NCBI RefSeq assembly: GCF_001292705.1
Contig: NZ_LGAK01000054.1
Coordinates: 1-35,595, forward strand
DNA: 35,595 nucleotides
Direction of reading: 5' to 3'
From: Marinagarivorans algicola
GTDB taxonomy: Bacteria; Pseudomonadota; Gammaproteobacteria; Pseudomonadales; Cellvibrionaceae
A program made the position numbers and the translations under genes. Below, in pieces: positions 16,512 through 25,319 of the stretch. Position 1 is the stretch's first letter, and every line of letters begins with the position of its first letter. The notes beneath the pieces are model-generated. The model saw only the letters and a program-made list of their open reading frames with translations, was not told the DNA's origin and did no database searches.

Positions 16512-18020
16512 ATGGCAAAGTTTAATCGGCAAGTGAGTTATTTTGCTATTGCGTTGTGTGTACTAGGCGTTGCTTTAATCGCTTTTAGGCACTTTGTATC
16601 GGGCATTCCCTTTTTACCTGGCGCCAGTCAAACTTTGTGGGCGGTTGAGGCGAAAATTCAGTTTGAAGCTGATAAAGGCCCAATAAGTGTAAGCTTTACC
16701 CTGCCTAACGAGCATGCGCAGTTTGTACAGGTCAATGAGCGCACTGCCAGTCCAGGCTTTGACTTGATGTTTGATGAAGGCCCTAAAGCCCGAGTGGCCA
16801 AATGGTCGATCAACGAGGCCAAGGGTAAGCAAACACTGTACTACTTAACCGAGCTTAAAGTTGCACCGAATACGGCTGCTTCACCTGCCGATCGCCCAAC
16901 GATTGAAAAGCCACGTTTTTTAGGTTCTACCGCCACAGCGGCAGGCTCTGTATTGAGCGATGCAAACACCGCCTCGACTCATCCTTTTGATATTATCGAA
17001 GCGCTTATTAAGGCGTTTCAAACACCCAATCAACAAGCGCAGTTGCTATTGCAAAAGTCTACGGTGAGCCAGCGTATTGTACAGTTGTTGATGCAAGCTG
17101 ATATTCCCGCTCGCGAAATCGATGTGTTGGTCTTAAAAGACGGTGGTCGTCAGCAACCTTTACGCACTTGGATTCAAGTTTTTGATGGCGAAGCTGTACG
17201 TATTTTTGACCCTTCAGGCAAATATAACCCAGCAAAAACGCCTTGGGTGATTTGGGAGCAAAATGATGGTGGTGTGATTGAGTTAATGGGTGGACACGGC
17301 GCTACGGTGGGCTTCTCCATGCTACAAAAACGCGTGCCTATTGTGAGTGAACTACGCAAAGCCCAAGCACAAGCGGAGCCAGGCTTGCTCGACGCTTCGA
17401 TCCATAGTTTACCGCTGAGTGAGCAGGCACTTTTTAAGGGCATTTTACTGGTGCCTGTGGGCGTTTTAATTGTTGTACTGATGCGCACCTTGGTGGGCTT
17501 AAAAACCAGCGGTACTTTCATGCCTGTGTTGATTGCTCTGGCTTTTATGCAAACAAGTTTAGCAACAGGCTTAATTGGCTTTGCCTTAATTGTGGGTATG
17601 GGGTTGATGATTCGCTCTTACTTCTCACGTCATAACTTGTTGTTGGTAGCCCGTATATCGCTGGTGATTATATCCGTGGTTTTAATTATGGCTTTATTCT
17701 CGGTGGTTGCATTTCGCTTTGGATTATCGGAGGGTTTAAAGCTCACCCTATTCCCGATGATTATTTTATCGTGGACCATAGAGCGCATGTCAATTTTATG
17801 GGAAGAAGAAGGCGCCAAAGAAGTGGCCTTGCAAGGTGGCGGCTCTTTATTTGTGGCACTGCTAGGTTATATGGTGATGACCAACGGTCTCGTCCAGCAT
17901 TTAACGTTCCACTTTTTAGGCCTGCAGTTTATCTTTATGGCTATTGTGTTGATGTGTGGCAGCTATACCGGTTACCGTTTATTAGAGCTAAAGCGTTTTA
18001 GGCGCTTTTTGGCGAATTAA
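16512..18020 (+). CDS. Inactive transglutaminase-like domain fused to a multi-helix membrane domain
   Basis: A 502-residue inner-membrane protein. Residues about 9-29 are the first membrane helix. A periplasmic region runs to about residue 295, followed by six or seven helices to the C-terminus. The middle of the periplasmic part has a transglutaminase-like outline (IPAREIDVLVLKDG, then RTWIQVFDG and FDPSG), but the catalytic Cys is absent and the usual His before Trp is replaced by Arg, so it is likely a binding domain and not an enzyme. This matches the known 'inactive transglutaminase fused to 7 transmembrane helices' family. It sits 8 bases after the retropepsin gene and its stop overlaps the next start by one base. 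Confidence 0.88.
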   Translation: MAKFNRQVSYFAIALCVLGVALIAFRHFVSGIPFLPGASQTLWAVEAKIQFEADKGPISVSFTLPNEHAQFVQVNERTASPGFDLMFDEGPKARVAKWSINEAKGKQTLYYLTELKVAPNTAASPADRPTIEKPRFLGSTATAAGSVLSDANTASTHPFDIIEALIKAFQTPNQQAQLLLQKSTVSQRIVQLLMQADIPAREIDVLVLKDGGRQQPLRTWIQVFDGEAVRIFDPSGKYNPAKTPWVIWEQNDGGVIELMGGHGATVGFSMLQKRVPIVSELRKAQAQAEPGLLDASIHSLPLSEQALFKGILLVPVGVLIVVLMRTLVGLKTSGTFMPVLIALAFMQTSLATGLIGFALIVGMGLMIRSYFSRHNLLLVARISLVIISVVLIMALFSVVAFRFGLSEGLKLTLFPMIILSWTIERMSILWEEEGAKEVALQGGGSLFVALLGYMVMTNGLVQHLTFHFLGLQFIFMAIVLMCGSYTGYRLLELKRFRRFLAN

Positions 18021-19069
18021 TGATGAGTACTCCTATTTATAATCGCCTAATTACACCGCTTAAAAAGCGCATAATGCCTTGGTGCATCCCTTATTTTAAG
18101 GTGCATGCGACCCTTAAGAAAAAAGGCATTATGGGGATGAACTGCCGCAATATTCGCTATATTGGCCGTTATAATGCGCGCAAGCTTTACCCTTTGGTCG
18201 ATGACAAGCTCAAAACCAAAAAGTTGGCCATGGTCAATCATGTTAATGTGCCAGATTTACTCGATGTTGTTAGCGAGCAGCATGATATTCCTAACATTCA
18301 TGCAAAAGTAAAAGGCACCGCGGGCTTTTGTATTAAGCCGGCGCAAGGCTCTGGCGGCAAAGGTATTTTAGTGGTTTTACCTGCGGATGCCGAGGCCCAA
18401 AAAGAGGGCGTTAGCTGGCAGCGCACGAATGGCAAACCGCTCAGTCAGCAAGATATCGAGCGCCACTTATCTAATATATTAGCGGGAATTTTTTCGCTAG
18501 GTGGTAAAAGTGATGTGGCAGTGGTTGAAGAGTTGATTCAGGTAGATCCGGCCTTTACCAAATACACGCACCAAGGTGTACCCGATTTACGCATTATTGT
18601 GTTTCAGGGTGTACCCATTATGGCGATGATGCGACTGAGTTGTGAAGCCTCAAAAGGTAAAGCCAATTTGCACCAAGGCGCCGTGGGCGTGGGCATTGAT
18701 ATTGCCACTGGCGCGGCTATTAACGCGGTACAGCACGGCGTAGATATCACGCACCACCCTGATACGGGTCAGTCGTTGAGTGATTTGGTGGTACCGCAGT
18801 GGGCGCAAATGCTGCAGTTAGCGTGTGCCTGCTATGACATGACAGGTCTTGGTTATTTGGGCGTCGATATTGTATTAGATAAATTTAAAGGTCCTTTATT
18901 ATTAGAGCTTAATGCGCGCCCAGGGTTGGCTATTCAGGTGGCTAACAATGCGGGTTTATTACCGCGTTTAGTGGCGGTAGAGTCACGTATACAAACCCAT
19001 AAAACGCTCGGTAGTATTGATGAGCGCATTGCCTTTATCCAACAATTCTTAACGGCTCACCGTGCATAA
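18020..19069 (+). CDS. ATP-grasp alpha-L-glutamate-ligase-like protein
   Basis: A 349-residue cytoplasmic enzyme of the ATP-grasp fold, related to RimK-type glutamate ligases. It shows the nucleotide-binding loop KPAQGSGGKGILVV near residue 110, the VEELIQV segment, DLRIIVFQG, the glycine-rich QGAVGVGIDI, and the metal-binding LELNARPGL near residue 296. It probably forms an amide bond between an amino acid such as glutamate and an acceptor that is not known. The start codon overlaps the stop of the preceding gene (TAATG), so the two are translationally coupled. Another ATG lies 3 bases downstream. It is the third gene of the retropepsin / inactive-transglutaminase / ligase cluster. Confidence 0.87.
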   Translation: MMSTPIYNRLITPLKKRIMPWCIPYFKVHATLKKKGIMGMNCRNIRYIGRYNARKLYPLVDDKLKTKKLAMVNHVNVPDLLDVVSEQHDIPNIHAKVKGTAGFCIKPAQGSGGKGILVVLPADAEAQKEGVSWQRTNGKPLSQQDIERHLSNILAGIFSLGGKSDVAVVEELIQVDPAFTKYTHQGVPDLRIIVFQGVPIMAMMRLSCEASKGKANLHQGAVGVGIDIATGAAINAVQHGVDITHHPDTGQSLSDLVVPQWAQMLQLACACYDMTGLGYLGVDIVLDKFKGPLLLELNARPGLAIQVANNAGLLPRLVAVESRIQTHKTLGSIDERIAFIQQFLTAHRA

Positions 19070-19082
19070 ATAGGACAACACC

Positions 19083-19688
19083 ATGGCTTTAACTGAATCG
19101 ACAATGTTAGCGCTAAATAGCTTGGCACCGCATTTCGCACTGCCCTCGACTGACGGTGATATCGTCAGCCTAGCAGACTATAAAGCAGCCAAGGGCTTGG
19201 TTGTCATCTTTATTTGTAATCATTGCCCTTATGTTGTTCATATAGCGCCTGCGTTGGCCAAAATAGCGAGAGAGTACCAAGCCAAGGGTATTGAGTGCGT
19301 GGCGATTAGCAGTACTGACGTAAACGCATACCCAGCCGACTCTTTTGATTTGATGAAGGCTGAAAAAGAAAAACAAGGTTATGGCTTCGCGTATTTATAT
19401 GATGAAGACCAAAGTGTGGCTAAGGCATACAAAGCGGCGTGTACACCTGATATCTATGTGTTTGATGCGCAGCAAAAGCTGGCCTACCGTGGTCAATTTG
19501 ATAATACGCGGCCAGAGCGCATTTCATCGGGCAATTATGATTCGAGCAAAACGCCAGCAACCGGCGAGCTCTTAAAAGCGGCGTTAGATTTAATTGTCGA
19601 GGGCAAGCCTGTCCCGACCGATCAAGTCCCGTCAATGGGGTGCAATATTAAGTGGAAGCCTGGTAACGCGCCTGAGTATTTTGCTTAA
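19083..19688 (+). CDS. Thioredoxin-fold (redoxin) family protein
   Basis: A 201-residue soluble protein of the AhpC/TSA-redoxin type without signal peptide. It has the typical start (LAPHFALPSTDGDIVSL) and an active site FICNHCPYV at about residues 41-49, with two Cys in CNHC. Later come the cis-Pro region (CTPDIYVFD) and a conserved GCNIKW close to the end. Its likely role is thiol redox chemistry or peroxide reduction. It lies 13 bases after the ATP-grasp gene and may be the last member of that operon. A 6-bp hairpin separates it from hemD. Confidence 0.83.
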   Translation: MALTESTMLALNSLAPHFALPSTDGDIVSLADYKAAKGLVVIFICNHCPYVVHIAPALAKIAREYQAKGIECVAISSTDVNAYPADSFDLMKAEKEKQGYGFAYLYDEDQSVAKAYKAACTPDIYVFDAQQKLAYRGQFDNTRPERISSGNYDSSKTPATGELLKAALDLIVEGKPVPTDQVPSMGCNIKWKPGNAPEYFA

Positions 19689-19712
19689 GAGCACGCATGA
19701 TATGATTTCTTG

Positions 19713-19729
19713 AGCGGCCTAAAGCCGCT
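19713..19729 (+). other. GC hairpin between the redoxin gene and hemD
   Basis: AGCGGC and GCCGCT form a perfect 6-bp stem with loop CTAAA, ending 18 bases before the hemD ATG. There is no T-run, so it is not a standard terminator. It might stabilise a 3' end or affect hemD translation. Confidence 0.35.
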
Positions 19730-19747
19730 GTGCTTGATACCCAAATT

Positions 19748-20509
19748 ATGACAAAAACACTCGTATGGGCGACCCGCCCGAGCCATCAAAATAGCGCCTG
19801 GCAGCAACAGTTGGCGCGTTTAGATGCTGATATTTTGACTATACCGCTACTGGCTATTGTGCCTGTAATGGGTGAGCAAGACCGGCAAGCAATCAAAAAA
19901 AATGTGCTGGATTTAGATCATTTTGAGCATGTGATTTTTGTGAGCCAAAACGCGGTAGCGCACGCCTTCAAATGGTTTGAAGACTATTGGCCGCAGTTGC
20001 CGGTAGGCGTTAACTTTTATGCGGTAGGTGCCAAAACAGCCGCCGCGGTGCGCAGCTACGGTATAACCGTCACCGAATGTGGTGAAGCGATGAATAGCGA
20101 GGCAATTTTGGCACTACCAGCTTTGCGTGATGTGAGTGGGCAAAAAGTGTTAATTTGCCGGGGTAAAGGAGGGCGACCCAAATTAGCAGTAGCACTGACC
20201 GAACGCGGTGCGCAAGTACGCTACTGCGAACTTTATGAGCGCCAGCTACCTGTAACAGCTCATGAACAAAGCCTTTTGATACCTGCGGCAACGAAGCATG
20301 TTATTCCGCTGTTTAGCGGTGATACACTCGTTAACCTCATGTGCGTATTACCCGCTACAATCAATAGAAACCGTATTGTGCTGGTGCTTCCTGCTGAGCG
20401 CGTTGCCGAGCAGGCTCGTCAATTGGGCTTCCATGATATACGTATCGCCAAAAACGCGAGCGAAGCGGCTATGCTTGAGTCGATCAAGTTGGCTCTTTTA
20501 TCGCAATGA
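19748..20509 (+). CDS. hemD: Uroporphyrinogen-III synthase
   Basis: A 253-residue enzyme that cyclises hydroxymethylbilane to uroporphyrinogen III in haem synthesis. The sequence is the weakly conserved HemD type: an N-terminal WATRPSHQN strand-loop, VIFVSQNAVAHAF, FYAVGAKTAAAVRSYG, the region VLICRGKGGRPKLA with the linker back into the first domain, and the C-terminal domain with LFSGDTLVNL. I chose ATG 19748 over an upstream in-frame codon at 19730 because the homologous segment begins with MTKTLVWATRP. hemX follows after 38 bases and hemY after that. The usual upstream partner hemC is absent here. Confidence 0.88.
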   Translation: MTKTLVWATRPSHQNSAWQQQLARLDADILTIPLLAIVPVMGEQDRQAIKKNVLDLDHFEHVIFVSQNAVAHAFKWFEDYWPQLPVGVNFYAVGAKTAAAVRSYGITVTECGEAMNSEAILALPALRDVSGQKVLICRGKGGRPKLAVALTERGAQVRYCELYERQLPVTAHEQSLLIPAATKHVIPLFSGDTLVNLMCVLPATINRNRIVLVLPAERVAEQARQLGFHDIRIAKNASEAAMLESIKLALLSQ

Positions 20510-20547
20510 GCTTGCCGTGCAGCTTAACTTCTTTTTAAGGATTATCT

Positions 20548-22020
20548 ATGAGTGATAAGCCCCAAACTCCTGACTCGATGACCCATCGCGCATCAACAGA
20601 TGATCGTGAGCTAACCGATAGCGCTTCAACACACGGCAGTACTCAGCAAAATACCGAACAGTCGCCCACCGCATCGCCAAACACATCTCCCATACAAGAG
20701 CCAGCGGTTGACTCAGGCGATGAGGCAATACCATCGGCCGCTGCTACCGAGCAAAAAGCGGTTACCGAAAACAAAGCAGCGGTTAACGAACAAGAAGCCC
20801 TCACGCCCGATGAGCCCAGCTTATTACCACCCAATAGCGCTTTATCCTCTAAAGATACAAGCGCACCCGATAAGCAGCGTTCAACGAAAGGGGTGTGGTT
20901 TGTTGTGGTGTTTATGTTGCTGGGTTGGGGCGCTACAGCGTTTGGGGGTTATTGGGTGTATTTGCAGCAGCAAGCTAGCGCACAAAGTACTGGTGATTTA
21001 ACCGCCCAGTTAGGCGAGGTTAAAGCACAAGTACAGCAAACACTCGCGCAAAGCCAGAGCAAAGCAACTCGCGAGTTGACGGAGTTTAAGCAAGGCGTCA
21101 ATGCTGAACTCAAAGCCATAGAGCGTGAAGCAGCAGGTGACTTACAGCGCTTAGCAGGTCAAATCAAAGAGCATGAAGCGCGTCTTAATGGTCAGCAAAC
21201 TCGATTGGCTGGGCTAACGACCACATCGCGTGAAGACTGGTTGCTCGCTGAGGCCGAGTATTTACTGAAACTGGCCAATCAGCGCGTGTTACTCGAGCGC
21301 ACCCCAGACAATGTTGTGGCGTTACTCAGTCGTGCCGATGAGATTGTTGAGCGTGTGAGTGCTGGCTTAGGGGATCGTGAATTATTTGCTATTCGTAAGG
21401 TACTGGCCGAAGAAATTACGGCTTTAAAAATGGTGGAGCCGGTTGATACCCAAGGTATTTATTTAAAACTAGGTGCTGTAGCCAATACCATTAACAATTT
21501 AGCCACCTTACCGGCAGAGCAAGAGCGCTTTAGTGCGTTACCGGCGACAACCTCAGCGCCTTTGGCTCAAGTGTCGTCAACGCAAACCGATGTCAGTGAA
21601 ACCTTTATTGAAGAGTTTAAGCGTGAAATGGGTAACTTCTTCATATTTGTACGCAGTGCGTTTAGCTGGTATTCAGAAGATGAACTGGCTAACCCTATTG
21701 TGAGCCAACAACGCTTACAGCTGATGCAATTAAATACACGCTTGTTGATTGAGCAGGCGCAAATTGCATTACTCAAAGAAGAGCCCGTCACGTATAGCGA
21801 AAGCTTAAAGTCAGCCAGCGCGTTAGCATCACAATACTATTTTGATTCTCCAGCGCGACAGACGTTGGTGAACGAGCTTCAGGCTTTAGCGCAAAAAAAT
21901 ATAGCACCCGAGTTACCGGATATTTCAGAGTCTCTTAAGTTATTACATACCTATAGTGCCGCACAACATCGTATTAATGCACCCAGCGCAGGCCAGCTCA
22001 GTAGCCAAGGAGCGCAGTAA
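20548..22020 (+). CDS. hemX: HemX family membrane protein
   Basis: A 490-residue protein of the HemX family (PF04375), often annotated as uroporphyrinogen-III C-methyltransferase although this activity is doubtful for the family. Residues 1-110 are a cytoplasmic, disordered, Thr/Ser/Glu/Pro-rich tail. A single membrane helix lies at about 112-132. The periplasmic part begins with a long coiled coil (Gln/Ala/Glu-rich, about 140-225) and continues as a helical domain with EDWLLAEAEYLLKLANQR, typical of the family. An AAGGA ribosome-binding site precedes the ATG by 7 bases. It lies between hemD and hemY, as in other gammaproteobacteria. Confidence 0.9.
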   Translation: MSDKPQTPDSMTHRASTDDRELTDSASTHGSTQQNTEQSPTASPNTSPIQEPAVDSGDEAIPSAAATEQKAVTENKAAVNEQEALTPDEPSLLPPNSALSSKDTSAPDKQRSTKGVWFVVVFMLLGWGATAFGGYWVYLQQQASAQSTGDLTAQLGEVKAQVQQTLAQSQSKATRELTEFKQGVNAELKAIEREAAGDLQRLAGQIKEHEARLNGQQTRLAGLTTTSREDWLLAEAEYLLKLANQRVLLERTPDNVVALLSRADEIVERVSAGLGDRELFAIRKVLAEEITALKMVEPVDTQGIYLKLGAVANTINNLATLPAEQERFSALPATTSAPLAQVSSTQTDVSETFIEEFKREMGNFFIFVRSAFSWYSEDELANPIVSQQRLQLMQLNTRLLIEQAQIALLKEEPVTYSESLKSASALASQYYFDSPARQTLVNELQALAQKNIAPELPDISESLKLLHTYSAAQHRINAPSAGQLSSQGAQ

Positions 22021-23288
22021 TGCATAAGTTTTTATTGTGGTTATTGGTCCCGTTTGTGGTTATTTGCTTTTTGGCGGTAGTGGGTATTCCGCTGATGCAA
22101 AAAGATGCCGGTTATGTATTAATTGCCATTGGCGGCTATGTCATCGAAATGCGATTTTGGATGGCGGTTATTGTATTGTTGCTTATTTGGTTCTGTTTAT
22201 GGGCTGTTAAAACCGTAATGAAAGGAACATGGCGGGCGACCATTAAAACCTTTAATTGGTGGCCGGCCAAAGCACAAGCTTTATTGTGGCAGCGCCAAGA
22301 GCGTGCCATGGCAGCCTTGTGGGAGGGCAATATTCAAGAAGCCCATCGTAATTTTACACGTATTGCTAAAACAAAAGGCCAAAATAATAATGTACTCAGC
22401 CTTATTAATGCGGCGAATACCGCGAGTGATCTTGCACTGTTTGACGATGCAGAGCATTACTTAACGCAGGCCGAAGCACTTGAGGATAAGACTCATGCTG
22501 CTAGCCTTTGGGTGAGTCGTGCACGGCTTTACCAAAAGCAAAATAAAATAGATGAGGCGTTGGCGTTAGCCAATAAAGCTTTAAGCCATCATAAATTGCA
22601 CCCCGGTGTATTGGCTATGCTGCTGGGTTTGTACCGTAAGCAACACGATTGGCTAGCACTGCAGTCACTCTTGCCGCGTTTTAAGAAAATACACTTGCTG
22701 GCAGATGATGATTTTTTAGCGCTAGAGCGTGACATTTACCAAGGTTTATTAACACAAGCCGAAAACGCCAAAACCTTAACCGAGCAGTGGCAGGCCATTC
22801 CTAAAAGCAGTAAAAATGATAAGCCAATAGAATATTGCTATTTACGGCAGTTATTGCATTTAGGCTGTGATGATGCTGTGGAGCCTATTCTGCGTAAAAT
22901 GTTAAAAAAGCATTATGACGACGAGTTAATGACTTTATTTGCACGCACACGCACCCAAGATGCCGGTGCTCAATTGCAATATGCACAGCGATGGCTTGAG
23001 CATAAAGCCGATAGCCCTATTTTGTTATTGGCGCTAGGGCGTATCGCGATGCGTGCCGAGCTTTGGGGCAAAGCTAAAGACTACTTTGAGCAAAGCTTAC
23101 AATTGCAGCCCTCGCCAGAGGCCTATGCCGAGCTGGCCCATTTATTAGCGCAGCTGGGTGAATACCAGGCCAGTAATGCGTTATTTGAGCAAGGCTTATT
23201 ATTTTCGGCCAGTAAGGCACAACCGGTTGCCGACTCACTCGATACGAATAAGCCTGCCGTTAGTGCACTGGCTAAAACGTCTTCATAA
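22020..23288 (+). CDS. hemY: HemY family TPR membrane protein
   Basis: A 422-residue inner-membrane protein. Two helices at the N-terminus (about 5-25 and 40-62) fit the HemY_N domain, followed by a helical repeat region of TPR type, with LWVSRARLYQKQNKIDEAL and LALGRIAMRAELWGKAKDYF as examples. This proteobacterial HemY is distinct from the Gram-positive protoporphyrinogen oxidase of the same name; it is linked to haem synthesis by gene position, and its exact role is not clear. Its start overlaps the hemX stop by one base (TAATG), so the two are translationally coupled. Confidence 0.9.
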   Translation: MHKFLLWLLVPFVVICFLAVVGIPLMQKDAGYVLIAIGGYVIEMRFWMAVIVLLLIWFCLWAVKTVMKGTWRATIKTFNWWPAKAQALLWQRQERAMAALWEGNIQEAHRNFTRIAKTKGQNNNVLSLINAANTASDLALFDDAEHYLTQAEALEDKTHAASLWVSRARLYQKQNKIDEALALANKALSHHKLHPGVLAMLLGLYRKQHDWLALQSLLPRFKKIHLLADDDFLALERDIYQGLLTQAENAKTLTEQWQAIPKSSKNDKPIEYCYLRQLLHLGCDDAVEPILRKMLKKHYDDELMTLFARTRTQDAGAQLQYAQRWLEHKADSPILLLALGRIAMRAELWGKAKDYFEQSLQLQPSPEAYAELAHLLAQLGEYQASNALFEQGLLFSASKAQPVADSLDTNKPAVSALAKTSS

Positions 23289-23346
23289 TAAAAAAGCTTA
23301 TCGGCAGCTCTGACAGGTTGCCAATAGCGTATATTAAGCCCTCTCT

Positions 23347-24006
23347 ATGCGAATTTTTACCTATTCACCGCCATCGGGTATTCCGCCCGTTATTTATGAA
23401 GATGCCGATTATTTGGCGATTAATAAACCTTCAGGTTTACTGAGTAACCCAGGCATTGCCGAGTGTACGCACGATTGCGCATTAACGCGTTTACAGCAGG
23501 CGTATGGCGAGGTTTTTTTGGTGCACCGGCTCGATTGCGATACCTCCGGTGTGATGTTTTTTGCAAAACACAAAAAAGCCGAAGGTGCCCTAAAAAAAAG
23601 ATTGCAGCATCGCGAGGTGCACAAAACCTATATGGCTTTAACGTGGGGAATCCCTGAGCTTAGCCACGGTATTATTGATCAACCCTTAGCGGCTAACCCA
23701 GCCGATAGACCTTTGCAGCAGGTGAGTGCAACAGGCAAAGAAGCGATCACCGCTTATACCGTTTTAGACTCTAACCCTGATAAGCACTGTGCATTATTAA
23801 AGCTAGAGCCAACAACGGGGCGCACGCATCAATTGCGTGTACATTTACACTACTTAGGCCATCCTATTTTAGGTGATACTTTTTATGGACACGAGCAATG
23901 CCAAGCTGCCAAGCCACGCTTATGTTTGCATGCCGAAAAAGTAGAATTTGTGCAGCCTTTGAGCCAGCAAGCGGTTGAGGTTTTGATACCGGCAGATTTC
24001 ACATAG
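23347..24006 (+). CDS. rluA: RluA-family pseudouridine synthase
   Basis: A 219-residue enzyme, the same length as E. coli RluA, which isomerises uridine in 23S rRNA (position 746) and tRNA (position 32). The catalytic motif HRLDCDTSG at about residue 59 carries the essential Asp. Also present are the N-terminal VIYEDADYLAINKPSGLL, and GRTHQLRVHLHYLGHPILGD, conserved through the RluA/RluC/RluD group. There is no S4 domain, which again favours RluA over RluC or RluD. The exact target is inferred from length and similarity only. It follows hemY by 58 bases and converges with argE. Confidence 0.85.
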   Translation: MRIFTYSPPSGIPPVIYEDADYLAINKPSGLLSNPGIAECTHDCALTRLQQAYGEVFLVHRLDCDTSGVMFFAKHKKAEGALKKRLQHREVHKTYMALTWGIPELSHGIIDQPLAANPADRPLQQVSATGKEAITAYTVLDSNPDKHCALLKLEPTTGRTHQLRVHLHYLGHPILGDTFYGHEQCQAAKPRLCLHAEKVEFVQPLSQQAVEVLIPADFT

Positions 24007-24066
24007 TTTTTTAGCTTGCCGCTCGTTATAGCGTGGGCAATGGCTAATACGCCTAGCGCGCTTAAC

Positions 24067-25212
24067 CTATACACAAAAAGCCCGAATCACCCCTTCTAAC
24101 GTTTTAACCGCAGGCGCTAATTCACTTAAGGCAATGTACTCGTTGGCTTGATGTGCTTGATCGATAGAGCCAGGCCCCATAATGACGGTTTGTAGGCCCT
24201 GCGCTTGTAAAAAAGGGGCTTCGGTCGCAAAGGCAACAGACTCGGGGTTATGGCCGGTGAGTTTTTTGACTGTTTCAATCAATGCGCTATTGGCGGGTTG
24301 CTCAAAGGCCGGTACCCCAGGAAAGAGCGCGCTAAATATAATATCTGTTTGTGTCTGCTCGGCAATGGGTGTTAGGCGTGTTTGCAGGCCTTGGCGTAGT
24401 TCATCAATACTCATACCCGGTAACATGCGCAAATCAAAATGCAGCTCGCATGCGCTGCAAATACGGTTGGGGTTGTCGCCACCGTGTATGCAACCTAGGT
24501 TGAGCGTAGGAACTTGAACTTCAAACGTGGGGTTGTGATAGCGCGCTTGTAGATCGGCACGGTAGCTTAAAATTTCGGTCATCACCGTATGCATAGCTTC
24601 CATGGCATTATTGCCCAGTGCGGGGTTTGATGAGTGACCGGCTTGGCCATTGACTCGCACCGCTTCCATCATAATGCCTTTGTGCATGTTAACTGGGCGC
24701 ATGCCTGTAGGCTCGCCAATAATGGCATAGCGGGCTTTGGGAAACTGCTGCTCGCTCAATGCGCGAGCGCCACTCATACTGGACTCTTCATCGGCGGTCG
24801 CCAAAATAATGACAGGCTCTTTAAAGCTGACGCCGTCAAATGCTTGCAGCGCTGCCCAAATAGCCGGGAAGAACCCTTTCATATCAGTGGCGCCTAGACC
24901 GTAGAGGCGCTCGTGCTTTTGCGTCAGCGTAAGAGGATCTTGCTCCCAGCGCTCGGCGTTGTAGGGTACGGTATCGGTATGACCACTCAATACTACGCCA
25001 CCATCCCCACTGCCGCGCACGGCAATTAAATTGTATTTATTGGGATAACCTAGCACCGGTTCTATGCGGCAATCAAAGCCTAAAGGTTCAAACCATGTGG
25101 CGAGTAAATCGACAACAGCCTTGTTACTGCAATCAAGAGCGGGGTCAGCGCAACTGACAGAAGGTAACGCCACTAACTGGCTGAGCTGTTCGGTATATGT
25201 GTGATAATCCAT
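24067..25212 (-). CDS. argE: Acetylornithine deacetylase
   Basis: A 381-residue cytoplasmic M20-family metallohydrolase, close to the 383 residues of E. coli ArgE. It removes the acetyl group from N-acetylornithine in arginine synthesis. Metal and catalytic motifs are in order: VLSGHTDTVP with the first ligand His and an Asp, LGATDMKGFF with the bridging Asp, ATADEES with the catalytic Glu and a ligand, and IGEPTGM with another ligand. The dimerisation domain (MHKGIMMEAVRVNGQAGHSS) follows, and the C-terminal His ligand is in DQAHQANEY. It converges with rluA and lies 107 bases after the PhzF gene on the same strand. Confidence 0.92.
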   Translation of the reverse strand: MDYHTYTEQLSQLVALPSVSCADPALDCSNKAVVDLLATWFEPLGFDCRIEPVLGYPNKYNLIAVRGSGDGGVVLSGHTDTVPYNAERWEQDPLTLTQKHERLYGLGATDMKGFFPAIWAALQAFDGVSFKEPVIILATADEESSMSGARALSEQQFPKARYAIIGEPTGMRPVNMHKGIMMEAVRVNGQAGHSSNPALGNNAMEAMHTVMTEILSYRADLQARYHNPTFEVQVPTLNLGCIHGGDNPNRICSACELHFDLRMLPGMSIDELRQGLQTRLTPIAEQTQTDIIFSALFPGVPAFEQPANSALIETVKKLTGHNPESVAFATEAPFLQAQGLQTVIMGPGSIDQAHQANEYIALSELAPAVKTLEGVIRAFCV

Positions 25213-25319
25213 GTTTTATGCCCTATGAGTGTCCTGGAGCGATATTTATGACGGGTGATGACACTGCTTACGGTTATTGTCCGAGCTTTTGCGCTCGCAG
25301 TTTAATTTGCGCTTATAGT

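Noticed and set aside
24007-24066. Terminator between the convergent rluA and argE genes
   Set aside because: TTGC-CGCT and AGCG-tgg-GCAA can pair only with a three-base bulge, and there is no T-run next to it.
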